The notes beneath the pieces were generated by a model. It ran no database searches. It was not told the DNA's origin and saw nothing but the letters and a program-made list of their open reading frames with translations. Shown piece by piece: positions 11,101 to 23,535 of a stretch of 64,000 bases of DNA. Location: NCBI RefSeq assembly GCF_022539315.1, contig NC_066327.1, forward strand, positions 1,941,001-2,005,000, written 5' to 3'. Both the position numbers and the translations under genes were made by a program. How positions within the stretch are numbered: the first letter of the stretch is position 1; each line of letters starts with the position of its first letter. The stretch comes from Serinus canaria. Taxonomy: Eukaryota > Chordata > Aves > Passeriformes > Fringillidae.

Positions 11101-13469
11101 GAAGGAGGGGAGGTGGCTGCAATCCTCACTCAGGCTTTCTGCCCCTCAGGAGCTGCTGAGCCTGGCTTAGGCCAGGCCCAGGCTGCAGGGACAGTCCAGG
11201 GTTCTCAGCAGTGATGCCACCTCTCTGTCTCAAGCCCTGAGTGTCACTCAGGTCTGCCCAGGGGACCCCTGTGGGGGGACTCAGGGGGTTTTGTGGGACC
11301 AAGCTGCCCACAGTGCCTGAAGCCCACCAGAGGGCTGTCCCACCTGATCCTGGGCATGGGGTCTGGGGGACCTGGGAAAGGGGAGAGGGCAGCAGGATCA
11401 GGGGGGCAGCAGGAGCCACCCTGGCCAGGGACTGCCCACACTGAGTGGTCAGTCCCTCGCTGCCCACAAGATGCAGGAAAGATCCCCAGCCCTGTCCTGC
11501 CCAGGGCAGGATCCCTCCCTGCCCAGAGGGACAGCCCTGGCTCTAGGACGTGGTTGCACTGGGGTTTGCCAGCACAAACTTCCCTAGCACCGTGGGGGGC
11601 TGAGCTGAGGGCTCAGGGGCTCTCCTGGCTGATGGTGCCTTGGGCTGCTGCCCACAGCCCCTGTCCCCTTCCCAGCCAGAACCCCCAGCCCAGGGCCCTT
11701 CAAGGCTCCAGGAGAGTCCCCATGTCCCTGAAAATGCAGAAGGGCAGCAGCTCCAGCCCTGGTGCTCCCCAGGCTCTCAGCAGGGCAGGAATCAGGCAGC
11801 TCCCTCCACCTGCATTCAGAGAGCTGGACAAACTCCAGGAAGGAGCTCCAAGGACCTCAAACACCCCCAGTGCGACCCCAAGGTCGCTGCCCGGGCTGTG
11901 GGTCACCCTTCCCAGGCATCCACCATCTCCATCCCATGACAACCAGCACATGACAACCAGCACACTGTGGGCAGGAGCTGTGCCAGCTCCCCCGTCTCTG
12001 GGGCATCCTCAGGGGGCTGCTGGGTCCCTGCTACCCTGAAACAGCAGCTTCAGCTCGGCTGCTCATTGCTGCTGCCCCGGGAGGAGGCTGTGGGCCGATG
12101 CTCATGTGCCACCCCACATCCCAGCCCGGAGTTATCCCCCAGCCTCCTGCTGGGCACGCCTCGGGAGGCCTGAATGGCTGATGCGATCGCTGCCAGGCTG
12201 CCCGAGCTGGGCACTGCGGGGTTGTTTCTTCCCCAGCCTCCTCCAGGGGCAGGCGGGCGGCAGCTCCGGGAGCTGTCGGAGAAGGCTGAGAGGGCTCAGC
12301 TCATCCAGAGCCGAGCTGGGACCCTCGGGGACACCCCCCCCACACCCCCGGCAGCAGCTGGACCTGGGCACCGTGGCTGCCGCGCTTTACCGAGTTCCCC
12401 GTGGTGCCTGGAGCAGGTTCCCGCAGCGCGCTCCCCAGCCGCGCACGCCTGAGCGAGAGGGGCCAGGGCACAGCCCGCGCCTGGAGCCACGGGCACCTCC
12501 AGGGGGGAAACCGAGCCCTGGGAACGAGGAACTGCCTTGGCTTGAGTGGGGAGGGCGGGCAGGAGAATCCCGGGGACCCCACCGTGTGCGGGGTGACAGC
12601 AGCAGGGCCCAGTGGCAGCACCCCCAGCCCCAGCCCATCCCTGTACCTGGGGATGGTGCCCTGGGATAAGGGATGGTCCGGGGGACTCAGTGTGTCCCCA
12701 CTTGGTGATCTCACACAGGCTGTGCTGGCCAGGGCTGCCCACTGAACTCCCACCCTCAGAACTCCCAATCCATGTCCCCAGGAGCTCCCAATCCCTGTCC
12801 CCAGGGCACCATGGCTTCCTGCCCATCAGCCTCACACCTCATGGGAGAGGGGATCCTGTTTGCACCTCTGCCCAGTCCCTTCGGGGTGTTCCCCACCTCT
12901 CAGAGCTCCTCAGGCACAGCTGGATGGCAGGGACAGAGGGATGGTTTGGGCAGGGGGATGGCAATGGCAGAGGGATGGCCAGAGCAGAGCTGGCACCAGG
13001 GGCACCCAGGGGGGTGTGGGAGTGAGACAGCCTGACCCCAATGCTCATGGTGCTGTTGGGAGTCTGTAGCAAAGCTTTTTGGGGGGCAGAAAATGCCTTT
13101 TGGGGTTCAAGAAAGCCTTGGGGCAACAGGCTGAGCCCCTGGGACTCATCCCTTCTCCTGGAACCCAGCGTGTCCCTGCCTGGGTGATGGATGTCCCCTC
13201 CCGTCTGCGCTGTCCCCAAAGGCTACAGCTCCCAGCGAGCGGCCGAGATGCCACCAAAGTGCCACCAAGCGCCAGGTGCTGGTCCCTGCCCACGCCCACT
13301 GAAGAGGATCCTGTTCCCTCCCACAGCATGGTGGGCTGGGGGGTGGCAGGAGCCTGCTCAGTGCCACCCTCAGCGTGTGGCTCCGTGGCCCTGACCCCGT
13401 CAGCAGTTTCCCCATCCCACCTGCACCCTGGAGCTCTGCCCACCCCTCCCACAGCTCCCACCCGGCCCC
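11101..13469. other. GC-rich sequence with a CpG-rich segment, no gene
   Basis: Mostly unique GC-rich DNA. The part at about 12180-12480 is richer in CpG (tgatgcgatcgctgccaggc, cgcagcgcgctccccagccg). Open frames run on both strands, but none has domain-like sequence. Three near-identical words built on aactcccaatccctgtcccc occur at 12750-12805. Confidence 0.5.
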
Positions 13470-13640
13470 GGCGTTCCACGGAGCTGCCAATCGCGAGCGT
13501 TTTAAATGTTAATGACGACGTTTCAGATTTGTAGTGGAAACTAATTAAAATTGTTATTGTTAGCGGGTTTGAATTGCCCAGGTGTGAATCATTATCCTCA
13601 TTAAAATAATCAGGGAGACGGGGATGTGACAGGAGAGCAG
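13470..13640. promoter_or_regulatory. AT-rich island with multiple ATTA/TAAT cores; candidate conserved element
   Basis: About 170 bp including gttttaaatgttaatgacga, ctaattaaaattgttattgt, gtgtgaatcattatcctcat and taaaataatcagggagac. At least five homeodomain cores occur in 130 bp, abruptly bordered by CpG-rich sequence downstream. This is the composition typical of vertebrate developmental enhancers; conservation itself is not visible here. Confidence 0.38.
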
Positions 13641-14350
13641 ATGGATGAGGATGAGCCTGAGCCAGCGCCCCGGCCGGCCGGGGAACCTCGGTGCCCACGG
13701 GGAGAGGGGGCAGCGCTGCCAGGCGGGCACAGACCCGGCCCGTCCTGCCCCGGGGAACTGTCCCACACAGACTGCAGCCGGGATATCGGGAATGGCCAGA
13801 GCAGGAAGGCTGGGGAGAGGCTGCAGGGCTGGGTTTGGCCGTCACCCATCACTCCCCCACCGCGGCTGTGTCCCGCCGTGTCCCGGCTGTGCTGCCCAGT
13901 GTCCCCTGGCGTGGGGACCGTCACCCTGCCCTGCACGGCTCCCTGGAGCAGCGGGCTGTGCGCCCTGCCCGGCTCACTGGGGATGGGGTGACACTGCCCA
14001 GGCTCGGGCTGAGGGCTCTGTGCAGCTGCAGCCTTGGGGACACGGGTGGCTCCCGACGCGGCCCCGCCGGAGCCACCGGGCCGCTCGTAGCCCGGGGCTG
14101 CTGGTGGCCCGGGTGGCCCCGCGTCGCCGCAGCTGCTCGGGGCCCTGCGGTTCTGTCTACAACGAACAAGGGCCCCTTTCTGCCCCGTGAATGGGCTCAG
14201 TGTGCGCAGCCCCCGGCCGGCGGCGCTGGGGTCAGCGGGACCCCGCGGGCACGGAGCTATTCGAGGAAAGGGCACGGAGCTCCTCAAGGTCGCCTTTGTG
14301 CCATGAATCGCAGAGCCGCGACTGCCCTGGGGACGGGCGGTGACACCAAA
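13641..14350. promoter_or_regulatory. CpG-rich block between two AT-rich islands
   Basis: Roughly 700 bp with frequent CpG (gcgccccggccggccgggga near 13665, gacgcggccccgccgg near 14055, ggccccgcgtcgccgc near 14116). Long frames are open on both strands (317 and 328 codons, overlapping antisense), which is what high GC without selection produces. No start-site motif was identified. Confidence 0.38.
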
Positions 14351-14559
14351 GGGAGGGATGGTGGCACCCGGCCAGCGCTGGGGCTCCTTACGGCCAGGCT
14401 CCCCCCGAGGCTGTGTCTGGTCCCTTGTCCCCGCTGTGAGGAGTGGCTCGGGAGGTGGCTCTGGAGATGGTCCCCAGGATGCCAGCTGGGAAAGTTGGCA
14501 CCGGGAGCTGCTTGCCGGGCACTGGCCACGGGTGACTGCGGGGATGTGCTGGCCAGGTG

Positions 14560-14780
14560 GCACTCAAGGCTAGTTTATCTGCTGATGTTTTCATCTATTG
14601 ACAAATCTATTATTGATGATACACTTCCCCGGGCTTGGCAGAGCTCTGTCCATGCTCCAATCACAACCATCCCATAAATCTCAGCCAGGGCTTTGCCATT
14701 GCTGCTGAATTAATTATCCCCAGATTGTTTTTTCATAAATATTTGACAAGCACTAACAATGCAAGGCGTGAAGCCCCCTG
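14560..14780. promoter_or_regulatory. AT-rich island with forkhead- and SOX-like words; candidate conserved element
   Basis: Contains gctagtttatctgctgatgt, ctattattgatgatacactt, gctgaattaattatcc and cataaatatttgacaagcac, then taacaatgcaag. The words TAAATATTTG and AACAATG resemble forkhead and SOX sites, and TTAATTA is a homeodomain core. One of the longest AT-rich unique stretches in the first 20 kb. Confidence 0.38.
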
Positions 14781-15112
14781 GTAATTCTGTGGCTCCAAAT
14801 TCCCCTTCAGAGGGAGCTGTCACCTCCAGTACTGCGGGATCAGGGTGGTTTTGGGAGGCACAGAAAGGCTGGGGCAGGACCTCGGATGGGGAGAGGCTGC
14901 TCCCCCCTGGGCTGGGGGGTTTCACACAGGGAGCTGTCAATGGGGCACAGCACCCAGCCCCGTTTAATTCATGCATTAAAGGAGCACCGAGGACAACAAA
15001 CCGGCCCCAGCTGGATGGATGAGGATTGGGCAGGACAAGGACGAGGTGTGGAGTTCCTGGGATGCACAGCTGGGATGCTCGACCCCCTCTGTGACAGCAC
15101 AGCCAGGCTGAT

Positions 15113-15257
15113 GGATCATGGAACAGCCCGAGGTGGGAGGGAGCCACAAGGATCACCCAGCCCAGCTCCTGCTGCTCCACAGGACACCCCAACAACCCCA
15201 CCCTGTGCCTGGGGCATTGTCCCAATGTCCCTGGAGCTCTGGCAACCTCGGGGCTGT
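15113..15257 (-). mobile_element. CR1: CR1 LINE, short 3' end fragment
   Basis: About 145 bp. Plus-strand blocks gatcatggaacagcccgagg, ggacaccccaacaaccccac and attgtcccaatgtccctgga match the minus orientation of a CR1 3' end. The same subfamily recurs at 43249 (minus) and 53138 (plus). Heavily truncated. Confidence 0.8.
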
Positions 15258-16436
15258 GATCACTGCCCTGGATGTCTTGGGGTGTTGGGAATTTGGCATT
15301 ATCCAGCAGAAAGCCTTGGCAGGGTGTTTGCTTGGTCTCGCTGAGCTGTGATGGGTGGAGCGGAGCCCTGGAAGGGGTCAGCAGTACAGGGTGGTCTGTG
15401 GGGCAGCAGAGCCCAAACCTCTCTGCACCCTGATGTCCTCAGACTGCTCTCCCTGAGACACAACCTCCAGGCCACACCCCTGGAATGGGATGACATGGAA
15501 AAAATGGAAAAGCTGTGGGATCAGCTGTGGGGTTGGGTTCCAGGCATCCACCCTGCCCCACAGCCCAGCTTGCTGCAGCAGTGGGGAGGGCACTGGGACC
15601 AGGATGGGCTCCTGTGCCAGGGCTGGTGCCAGGGCTGGTGCCAGGGAACCCCAGCCAGCCGTGCTGCAGGCACAGGGAGGGAACAGGGATCCAGATGCAG
15701 TCAGGAGGCTGCAGGAAGCACCACAAACCCAGAGCAAGCTCTGCAGGCAGTACAGGGCCAGCTCCAGCCCAAACGAGGAGAAAAACTGGAAGCTTCCCAG
15801 CAAAGCCTGCAGTCAGGAGGGAAATGTGTGCTGGAGCAAGAGGCACCAGAGCCGGTGTGCAGCTCTCCCTGCCCAGCCTGGGGCTGGGAGCAGCAGCCAG
15901 GTGCTGCTGGAGCCCAGCACAGGTACCCAGAGAGTCCCCAGGGACCCTGCAGAGCTCACAGAGCTCTGGGGTGGGAAATGGGCTCATTCCCTGGCACTTG
16001 GAGCACAGCCTGGAGCAATCTTTGGGAAGGGCTGGGCTCTCCTGACCCCACAGAATCCACCCTCTGCTCTGCTGCTCAGCCCAGTCAGGCAGGGAGGGGG
16101 TGCCATGGACTGAAACCCACCTGCCCACGTCCTGGCATCTTCTCTGGGCTGGGTCTGAGCTGAGGCCAGAGCTGGGAGCACTGACAATGCTGCAGGAAGA
16201 GCTCTGGGCAGCCCTCACACCCCACAAGGATTCCCAGGATGAGCTGGCAATGGACCAAGGCACGGATGCTGAACTCGGCCGGACAAATTAAACGGAGAGA
16301 AAGGAGGCCAAAAGCACCCGGGAGAGGCTGGGAATGGCTCTGAGGCTGGAATCTTCCTCACCAAGAAGTGATGCAGGTGGGAGTGTGGGGCCCTCCCCCA
16401 GGAAGGGGCTGGCACAGGGCAGGGTGACTCTCAGCT
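15258..16436. other. GC-rich sequence, nothing recognised
   Basis: Unique DNA apart from a short ccagggctggtg triplication at about 15618-15650. No convincing exon or RNA gene. Confidence 0.5.
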
Positions 16437-16620
16437 GGTTCCTGGAGTTATCAAACAATTAAAGAAGTGATAAATTTAGCCCGTGGAACAGGAAATTGGC
16501 AATAATGCCGAAATGAAAGGAAGCAGTTGAGCTAACTGCTGGGCACTCTACAAAATTGGCTATAAAAAAGAAGGACTGCCATAAATAGGAGGGCAGCCAG
16601 GAAAGGACATTGCTGGTAAT
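16437..16620. promoter_or_regulatory. AT-rich island; candidate conserved element
   Basis: Low-GC unique sequence with gttatcaaacaattaaagaa, ttggcaataatgccgaaatg and attggctataaaaaagaagg. The TATAAAA-like word near 16561 is an isolated TATA resemblance with no flanking promoter evidence. Confidence 0.33.
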
Positions 16621-16889
16621 GAAACCCCTGCTCCCCATGCGGGAAATGGGAAGACACAGAGCTGGAGATGGGAAAATATCAACTGTGGCAGAAGGAGTGA
16701 GGACGGACAGACAGCAGCCAAGACTGTGCTGGGTTCCTCATCTCTGAATTGATGGTGTGGCACTGAGAGGCTTCAAAAACTACAAAAGCCTCAGAGCGTT
16801 GTGCTGAGCTCCAGCAGTGTCCCTGAGGAGGGGTGGGAATGGGCTGGGAGAGGCAGCAGGATAATGGGAGAGCTGAGGATAAGGGTGCC

Positions 16890-17123
16890 TCGAGCTGCAC
16901 CAAGGGAAATTCAGGTTGGATAGCAGGAAAGTTTTTCACTCAAAGAGTGATAAAGTTCTGGAATGGCTGCCCAGGGAGGTGGTGCAGTGACTATCCCTGG
17001 GTGTGTTTAACAAAGCCTGGATGTGGCACTGGGTGCCAGGGCTTAGGTGAGGTGTTGGGGCTGGGTTAGACTCAATGATCTTGGAGATCTCTTCCTACCC
17101 AGTGATTCTGTGATTCTGTGAAT
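16890..17123 (+). mobile_element. CR1: CR1 LINE, 3' end fragment
   Basis: About 235 bp containing attcaggttggatagcagga, tggctgcccagggaggtggt, gttagactcaatgatcttgg and a terminal gattctgtgattctgtg tail. It corresponds to the same 3' region as the minus-strand copy at 9127-9548 and is similar in sequence. No coding sequence is retained. Confidence 0.94.
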
Positions 17124-19917
17124 TCCCTGGATTGGTTTGCACAATCCAACATGTTCTGAGTGCCATGAGTGGGGTCAGGTAGGTGCAGCCCATGGAAGTG
17201 GCCTTTGGAGGCCTCTCCCCAGCGAGGAGCAGCCTTTGGGAAGTTCAGGGAGCAAACCGAGCTGATGAACTGTGACTCCAGTGACTGGAGCTATCTGCAG
17301 CTGATCCAGGACAAAACATTCAGCAAAATTCCAGCTACGGGGGGGAAATACCTGCCAACAGATCTGCCTTGTGCTCCAGAGGCAGGGAGCTGGGATCTCT
17401 CAGGATGCAGGAGCAGCCAGGGCCCCTTGGGCTGGTGGCCATGACCCCTCCGTTCCCTCTGCCTTTTTATGGAGGGGCTTGGGGGGGGTTCACTGCTCTG
17501 CTGCCAAGAACTGAGCAGGGTTTGGCTGGTCCAGGCCACCCTGGGTTGGTTGCATCCCTGGTGGGACATGGAGCTGGTGGCTGGGGGCTCAGGCATGGCC
17601 AAGGTTTGTCCTGTGGGGTTGGAGGAGCTCCAATTCCACCACTGGAATTCCAATTCCACCATTCCAGTTCCACAATTCCAATTCTGGAACTGTGGCTCAG
17701 GCACAAAGCTGCTCTGGGGAGTGTCCATCCCAGAGAGGGAGGGGGCTTCTCTCAGCACAGAGCTGCTGGCTGGTCCCACAGCCCTCCCATGTGGGATGGG
17801 ACCTCCCATCCCTGCCCTCCTGAGGAGGAATGGGCAGCTAAAGGGGCATGAGGAGCACAGGGGTCCCCACACACCCCAGCTCTGGGTGCCTGCTGCAGCT
17901 CAAGGCCCTGCAGGTGGCTCCCTGCAGGGCACTGTGCTTTGATCCCATTCCCAGCCCACCCCTGGCATTCCAGCCTGGCTCCCACAGCCCTGCTGTCCCC
18001 TGCCCTGCAGCCATCCCTCAGCCCTCCCCAGCAGGTCTGGACACCCCCATGGCCAAGAGAGCCCCTGAACATCCATGCCAGACTTCACTTCCACGCAACT
18101 GAGCTTGGCTTCGGGCTTGGAGACCTCAGGGAGAGGCAGTGCAGAGGAAATGCTGGTTTATAACACCTCCCACCTGTCTGCTGTGATCCTGAACCTCAAT
18201 CCCAAAAATGTCCCTTCGCCTGCTCTCTGCTGGCTCCCTGCCCCCCCAGCAGCCCCCAGCCCCTCTGTGGGGCAGCTTCCCCTGGGCTGGGGGGCCCTGC
18301 CCCATCCCTTCCCTGCACCCAGCCCATCCTCACGGCCTGGCTGCTCCCTGGAGACCATGGGATGAGTGACTGCAGGGGACTGAGGTGACCCTGGCAGTGC
18401 CCAGAGCCCACCCAGCATTCCCAAACCTGCCTGGAGCACCAGGGGGTACCGATGGAGGGACAAACCCACCCGAGGGGGCTCCTGGCTGGGAATGGGGCTG
18501 GGTTTGGGCACCTCCACAATGCAAACCTCCTGAGACAGCCAAAGGAGAGCTCCAGCCACGGGAGGGGACAGCAGACCCCCAGCACAGGCTGCTGCCCCTG
18601 AGGGAGAGCTGCTCCAAGAGGGAAAATCCTCTCAGCGGAGTAGCCGGAATTTCCATGGGGCAGCGCCGGGCACCGGGGACGGCTGAGGCCACACAAGAGC
18701 CACCACACGAGGCTGTGGTGCCGAGGAGGGGACAGCTGAGTCACCTCGGAGAGCTCAGCCCACGCTCACCATCTCCCAGCAGCAGTTAATGGCAGCACTA
18801 AATGCAAACACGGCCCCGTCAGGCACAGCGGGACTGGCCGGGCGGCAGCACCCAGCCTTCCCCAGCAGCAGCTTTAGAAACGAAACAAAACTCCCACGTG
18901 GAAACCTCCAGCTCCTCTTGGATCTGCTAATTTATTCCCCTTGCTGCTGCTGCTCAGCCTGCAGACAGGCCCTGGTGTGTGGGATGAGTCCAGAGCTGCC
19001 CGTGCCCACCTTCCCCGGGAAAAGAGCAGCCAGCAAGGGGCAGGGAAAGGGAATGGGAATGGGGAGGGAGGCAGGCAGGAGGCAGCTCTGATGGGGTCTG
19101 ATGGAGCAGGGGGAGAGCAGCTGTGGGAGGACAGCTCCCAGCTGAACCAGCCAGGCCTTGAGCTGCACTGCTGTGGCCCCTGGATCCTGACTCCTGGGGG
19201 TTTTCATGGATCACAGCTCCCTGCTCTCCCAGCAGCACTGCCTGCACACACTTTGACAGCTCCCAGTGCTAAATGCAGCTGGTGGCCATGACCCCACATT
19301 CTGCAGCAGCTGGAAATCGATATTTTCTCACCAGGCTCTCTGAAACCCAAGGGGTGGCAGGAGAGGACCCCCTCTCTGCCAGGGTTATCCCAGGCTCCCG
19401 CTGCCCTCAGGGGCTGGGCACCATCCTGGTGCCACGTGGTCCTTTTGGGGAGCATCTGCTGTCCTTTGATAGAAATAAATAATGAGGCAGAGCCCAGCAG
19501 GCTCTGTGTCAGCCCTGGAGCATGTCCTGGGCTGGGCAGAGGTGGTTGGTCACTGTCACTGAGTGCCACCCTGCTCTGCCAGGGCTGCTGCTCCCTCCCC
19601 CTGCCATCTCCAGGCCACCCTGCACAGCAGCAGAGCAGGAAGAGCTGTCCTGGAGCAGGGACCGAGGTGTCCCAGCTAGCCTGGGACAGGAGAGCCCAGA
19701 GATCCCCCAGCATGGGACTCCCAGAGACAGGAACCCCTCTGGCTGCTGCTCATTCCACACCTCCAGAGACACACTGGGACCAGTATGGGGCAGGGACAGG
19801 GTGTCCCTGGATCCCCGGGGTCCTGCAGAGTCCCCAAGGGGCTGTGGGACACTGGGAGCTGAGGCTGGCAGCCCCCACACACCCCTGTGGCAGCGGGGCC
19901 CAGCTGCCTGGGCACCT
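17124..19917. other. GC-rich sequence, no gene; small ATTCC-like patch
   Basis: Unique sequence for nearly 2.8 kb. At about 17627-17692 a degenerate run of aattcc/ccattcc words resembles the pentamer of the satellite at 23.9 kb, but it is too short and diverged to call an array. A minor low-GC patch lies at 18870-18950 (gctttagaaacgaaacaaaa). No exon recognised. Confidence 0.5.
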
Positions 19918-20050
19918 CTGGATAATCCATCTGCTGAACATGCTACAGGCCATTAGCTTTAACTAGAGGGAGTTGCGGGGAGAATCATTAAAGGAAAAGT
20001 TCACAATGCAATTAATAAAGCACCTCATTAGGTCTCTTTTCTCTCTGAGT
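19918..20050. promoter_or_regulatory. AT-rich island; candidate conserved element
   Basis: Unique low-GC stretch with ggccattagctttaactaga, gagaatcattaaaggaaaag and aatgcaattaataaagcacc. It contains several ATTA/TAAT cores and lies directly upstream of the polypyrimidine array. Confidence 0.33.
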
Positions 20051-20105
20051 GTGCAGCTCCCACTGCCGGCTCTGGTGCTCCTGCTCCCCTGCTCTCAGGA
20101 AATGC

Positions 20106-20361
20106 TTTTCCCTTTTCCCTTTTCCCTTTTCCCATCCCTTCTCTCCCCTTCCCTTTCCCCTTCCTTTCTTTCCTTTTCCTTTTCCTTTTCCTTTTCCTTT
20201 TCCTTTTCCTTTTCCTTTTCCTTTTCCTTTTCCTTTTCCTTTTCCTTTTCCTTTTCCTTTTCCTTTTCCTTTTCCTTTTCCTTTTCCTTTTCCTTTTCCT
20301 TTTCCTTTTCCTTTTCCTTTTCCCTTTCCTTCCCCTTCCCTCTCCCTTTCCCTCTCCCCTC
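20106..20361. repeat. (ccttttc) hexamer array within a pure polypyrimidine tract
   Basis: The pure cctttt hexamer array spans about 20170-20323 (roughly 25 units), flanked by imperfect C/T sequence. From 20135 to 20361 the plus strand has no purine at all, 227 bp. Such homopurine-homopyrimidine DNA with mirror symmetry can form triplex H-DNA (established). The minus strand reads as an open KR-dipeptide frame, an artefact. Confidence 0.96.
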
Positions 20362-23300
20362 AGGAGCCAGCCCAAGGCTGGAATGGCACTGATTTCTCTG
20401 GGACTGTGATGGGGCTGGATGGTTTTACCCCACCAGGCTCCTGCCCCAGTGTCCCCCAGCTCTGGGACCCTTCGGGGCAGCTCTCCATGCCCAAGGCACC
20501 CAGAGGGACAAGCAGGATGCAAACCCATCCCTGGAGGGGGCTGCTGCTCCAGGCCCTGTTCATTGTGGGGGATCCAACAGCATCCCCAGGGCTCTGACAC
20601 TTCACCCCGTGCTCCTGTGGCTTCATTCCAACCCAAACCTGCATTCCTCACCCCCAGGGCTCTCTGCACCCCCACAAGCTCTGGGGGAGGGGGTCAGCCC
20701 CCGCGGGGCACAAGAGGGCAGAGGAGGCTGCATTTGGGGTTTGGCCCCCAGACCCCTCCAGGGGCACACAGGGGTCTCCTGGGCTGGATCCAGAGGTGTG
20801 GAAGGGCAGTCCAGGCTCTGGGCTGTGCTTGGCTGGCCATGGTGGCCACAGGCGGGGCTTTGTTGCTGCTTTGGCCACCGCCAGGCACTGGGGCTGCTCT
20901 CAGGGACCAGTTTCACATCTCCTCTCTCAGCTGCTCAAGGTCCCTTTTGCTTCCCTCTGCCAGCACCCAGGGGAAGCTCCTGGGACCCTCTCCCAGATGT
21001 GTCTGCACAGCACCCAGGGGGACAGGGCCTGGCAGTGCCACAGAAGGAAGGGAAGTGCCAGGAGGGGATGTCACTCCTGACTGCTCTTTTTGCTCCCAGC
21101 CCCTGTCTCCTATCACTGGCTCTGTTTCAATTGCCTTCATCTCATCCTCACCCTTGAAGAAGCTGCCAGGTCCCGGCTCCCATTGGGATGGAGGATGTTC
21201 CAGAGCCATCTGTGCCTGCCAGATTCCAAGGGGAGCAGCATCCTGATACCAGCAGGAAAGGAAAGACCAGCATGGTGGGGCTGGGGGCTTCCACTGGCTG
21301 TGCAGCCAGGAGAGAGGAGAGCAGAGATCCTGGGAAACCGTGGCAGTCCTGGGCAGTGGAGCATCCCCATGGGATTCAGGGCTGCATTCAGCTGCCCCTC
21401 CTGGCAGGTGGAATTTCAAGGCAATAAGGGGATTGCACCCCTTGGAGCAAGGAAAGGGGCTGGCAAGCATGGAGATGTCCCCAGGACACGGCTGGAGCTG
21501 TGGCAGTCCTGGAGATGGATCCCTGTGGGAAAGGGAAGCAGGAAATGCCAATTCCTTCCGTCTCATCTGCAGGCCCAGCAAGGGGTTTGTCCAGAGGGGA
21601 ACGGGGCAGGATCACCTGGGAAGCCACCAAGACTGATGCTGACCATGAAGAAGGAGGTGCAGGCACTTCCAGCCCCACACAGGATCCCAGAGAGGGAAGA
21701 GGAGCTCTCCAGGCCCCGTTCCTGCCACCTGAGCTGGGCTGGCTCGGGAGCAGCTGTCGCATTCCTGCACCACGAGCTGCTGGAATGCATGGCCAGGGCT
21801 CCGAGGGGGTGCAGCAGATTTCCCATCTAAACCAGACTCCTTCTCTCTTAATCCCAGCTGGTACAAGTGGCTTAACCCATCGGGCCAGCTCCAAATCCTC
21901 CTCTCCTCCTCCCGATCCCACTTAAGCCCCGAGTTGTCCCCTCGATAATCTCTGATTCGCTGGGATCACGGGATTGCTCTGCCAGCTGCACAGCTCCAGA
22001 TGCTTTGCTGCTGGGTGGGCACCCAGATGGGGATGGATGCAGCTGGGGGATCTTAGGGACCCCTCCCTTCTCTGCTGCCCTGCCCAGCCCTGCTGCTCCC
22101 CTCCTGGGGAGCCCGGGAAAGCAAAGCCGTGGCACTAAGTAAGGGGAGGTGCCCAAATTCCCTAAAATCCACAGGTCCAAACATCCCTCTGGGAGCCAGG
22201 ATGGCATACAGGACCACCTACCAGAGCTGGGATGGCTGGCCTGGGCCATGGGCTGTGCATGTGCTCCAGAGAATTCCCAACTGAGGCATGGGAAACAAGG
22301 GCAGGGAATGGAAAACAAGGGCAGGGGTGGAAGCCAAGGGCAGGGAATGCTCTGCTCTGCCAGGCTTATCCTTCAGGGTCTGTGCAACGCCCTCCCTGCA
22401 TGGAATCTTCTTCCAGCCATGCAGCTGTGGGCTCCAGAGGCACAGGCAGGGAGCTGGGAGCATCTCCAGGCTGCTGGCAGCTGGACCCTACAGCACACAG
22501 CTCCTGCAGGGGGATGCTCTGATCCCAAAAAACAGATTAAACCCGCTCCAGCCCTTCCCCTGCTGCTGCCCTGATTACTGGACAGGCCAAAAACAGGGAA
22601 CAGACTGGGAAGAGCCTGCCTAGCCCAGGGCATGTCTGAGTCCTGTCTTCCCTCTCCAGACATATTGTCCAAGGGGAAAATCCCGACATCAGAGGGCAGG
22701 GAGCCATCACATGGGCGGGCAGTGCCCAGCCACACATTCCACACCACCCCTTCCTGTAAAAAAATGTTCTGCCAGTGCCACTCTCCCAAACTGCCCTCTC
22801 CAAGCTGGGACATCCCTGCCTGCCAGGAATGAGGCTCAGCGTTGCTGTCTTGCAGCCATTTTGGAGGCATTTCCTTCACATCCTTCTGTGGGTTTATATT
22901 TTTGTTTTGCAGCTTGAATTCCCTACGATGTTTTCTGCCCCTGGGAATGGGCTCTGTGCACTTTCCCTCTGGAAACACAGAGTACCCCCAGCATCTCATG
23001 TAGGGCAGCATGGAGGAGTGAGGGAGTGGTGTAGGAGCCCAGTGGGCTCTGCTCCCACATCAGCCTTTCCTCCATCTCTCCCACAACTGCCTCCTGCCTA
23101 ATGACATTTGCCTAATTAGCAACGTGCCCAGTTGTTTTCCCCAGCAGGAGAATGGGCTGCTCAGCTGAACCTCTCTGAGCTGAGGGGGACCCAGAGCCCC
23201 AAAGCGAGGAGCTGCAGGTGACAGAAGAACATCTTTCCAGGTGCTCTGCTCTGGCAGAGGGCCTTTGGCTGGAGGGGTTGTGCAGCAGGAAAGGCCAGGC

Positions 23301-23535
23301 ACTGCAGCCTTGGTGACACTGGGACAGTAAAGCTTGGTGCACCTCTCCCGTGGTGGAGAGAGGAGCCCTGCAGGAGCTGGGGAGGCTTTGGCACCTTCGG
23401 GGCTGTTTGTTCTGCATTTCCTTGCCCCAAGGGCTGCACGTGAGCAGAGTGCTGAGGTGGGAGCCGGCCCTGCTGCTGTGATCCTGGCTGATTTTGCTGG
23501 GGAGGAGTCGGGAGGGGCTCCCCATGGATGGTGGG
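20362..23535. other. GC-rich sequence, no gene; two small low-GC patches
   Basis: About 3.2 kb of unique DNA without recognised coding or mobile content. Lower-GC patches lie at 22840-22960 (tgggtttatatttttgtttt) and 23090-23125 (cctaatgacatttgcctaat), possibly small regulatory elements. Confidence 0.5.

Noticed and set aside
13610..14677. Overlapping 317- and 328-codon frames on opposite strands
   Set aside because: CpG-rich DNA lacks stop codons on both strands. The peptides are Pro/Gly/Arg/Ala-rich with no domain, and the flanking AT-rich islands argue for regulatory sequence.
16561..16570. TATAAAA-like word as a promoter
   Set aside because: Isolated, with no initiator, CpG block or exon downstream; it lies within an AT-rich island where such words are expected.
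17169..17444. 91-codon plus frame with a coding-like central stretch (SSDWSYLQLIQDKTFSKI)
   Set aside because: No splice signals or homology that I recognise; a single short frame in GC-rich DNA is weak evidence.
20028..20675. Lys/Arg dipeptide frame on the minus strand
   Set aside because: Translation of the hexamer polypurine tract, not a basic protein.
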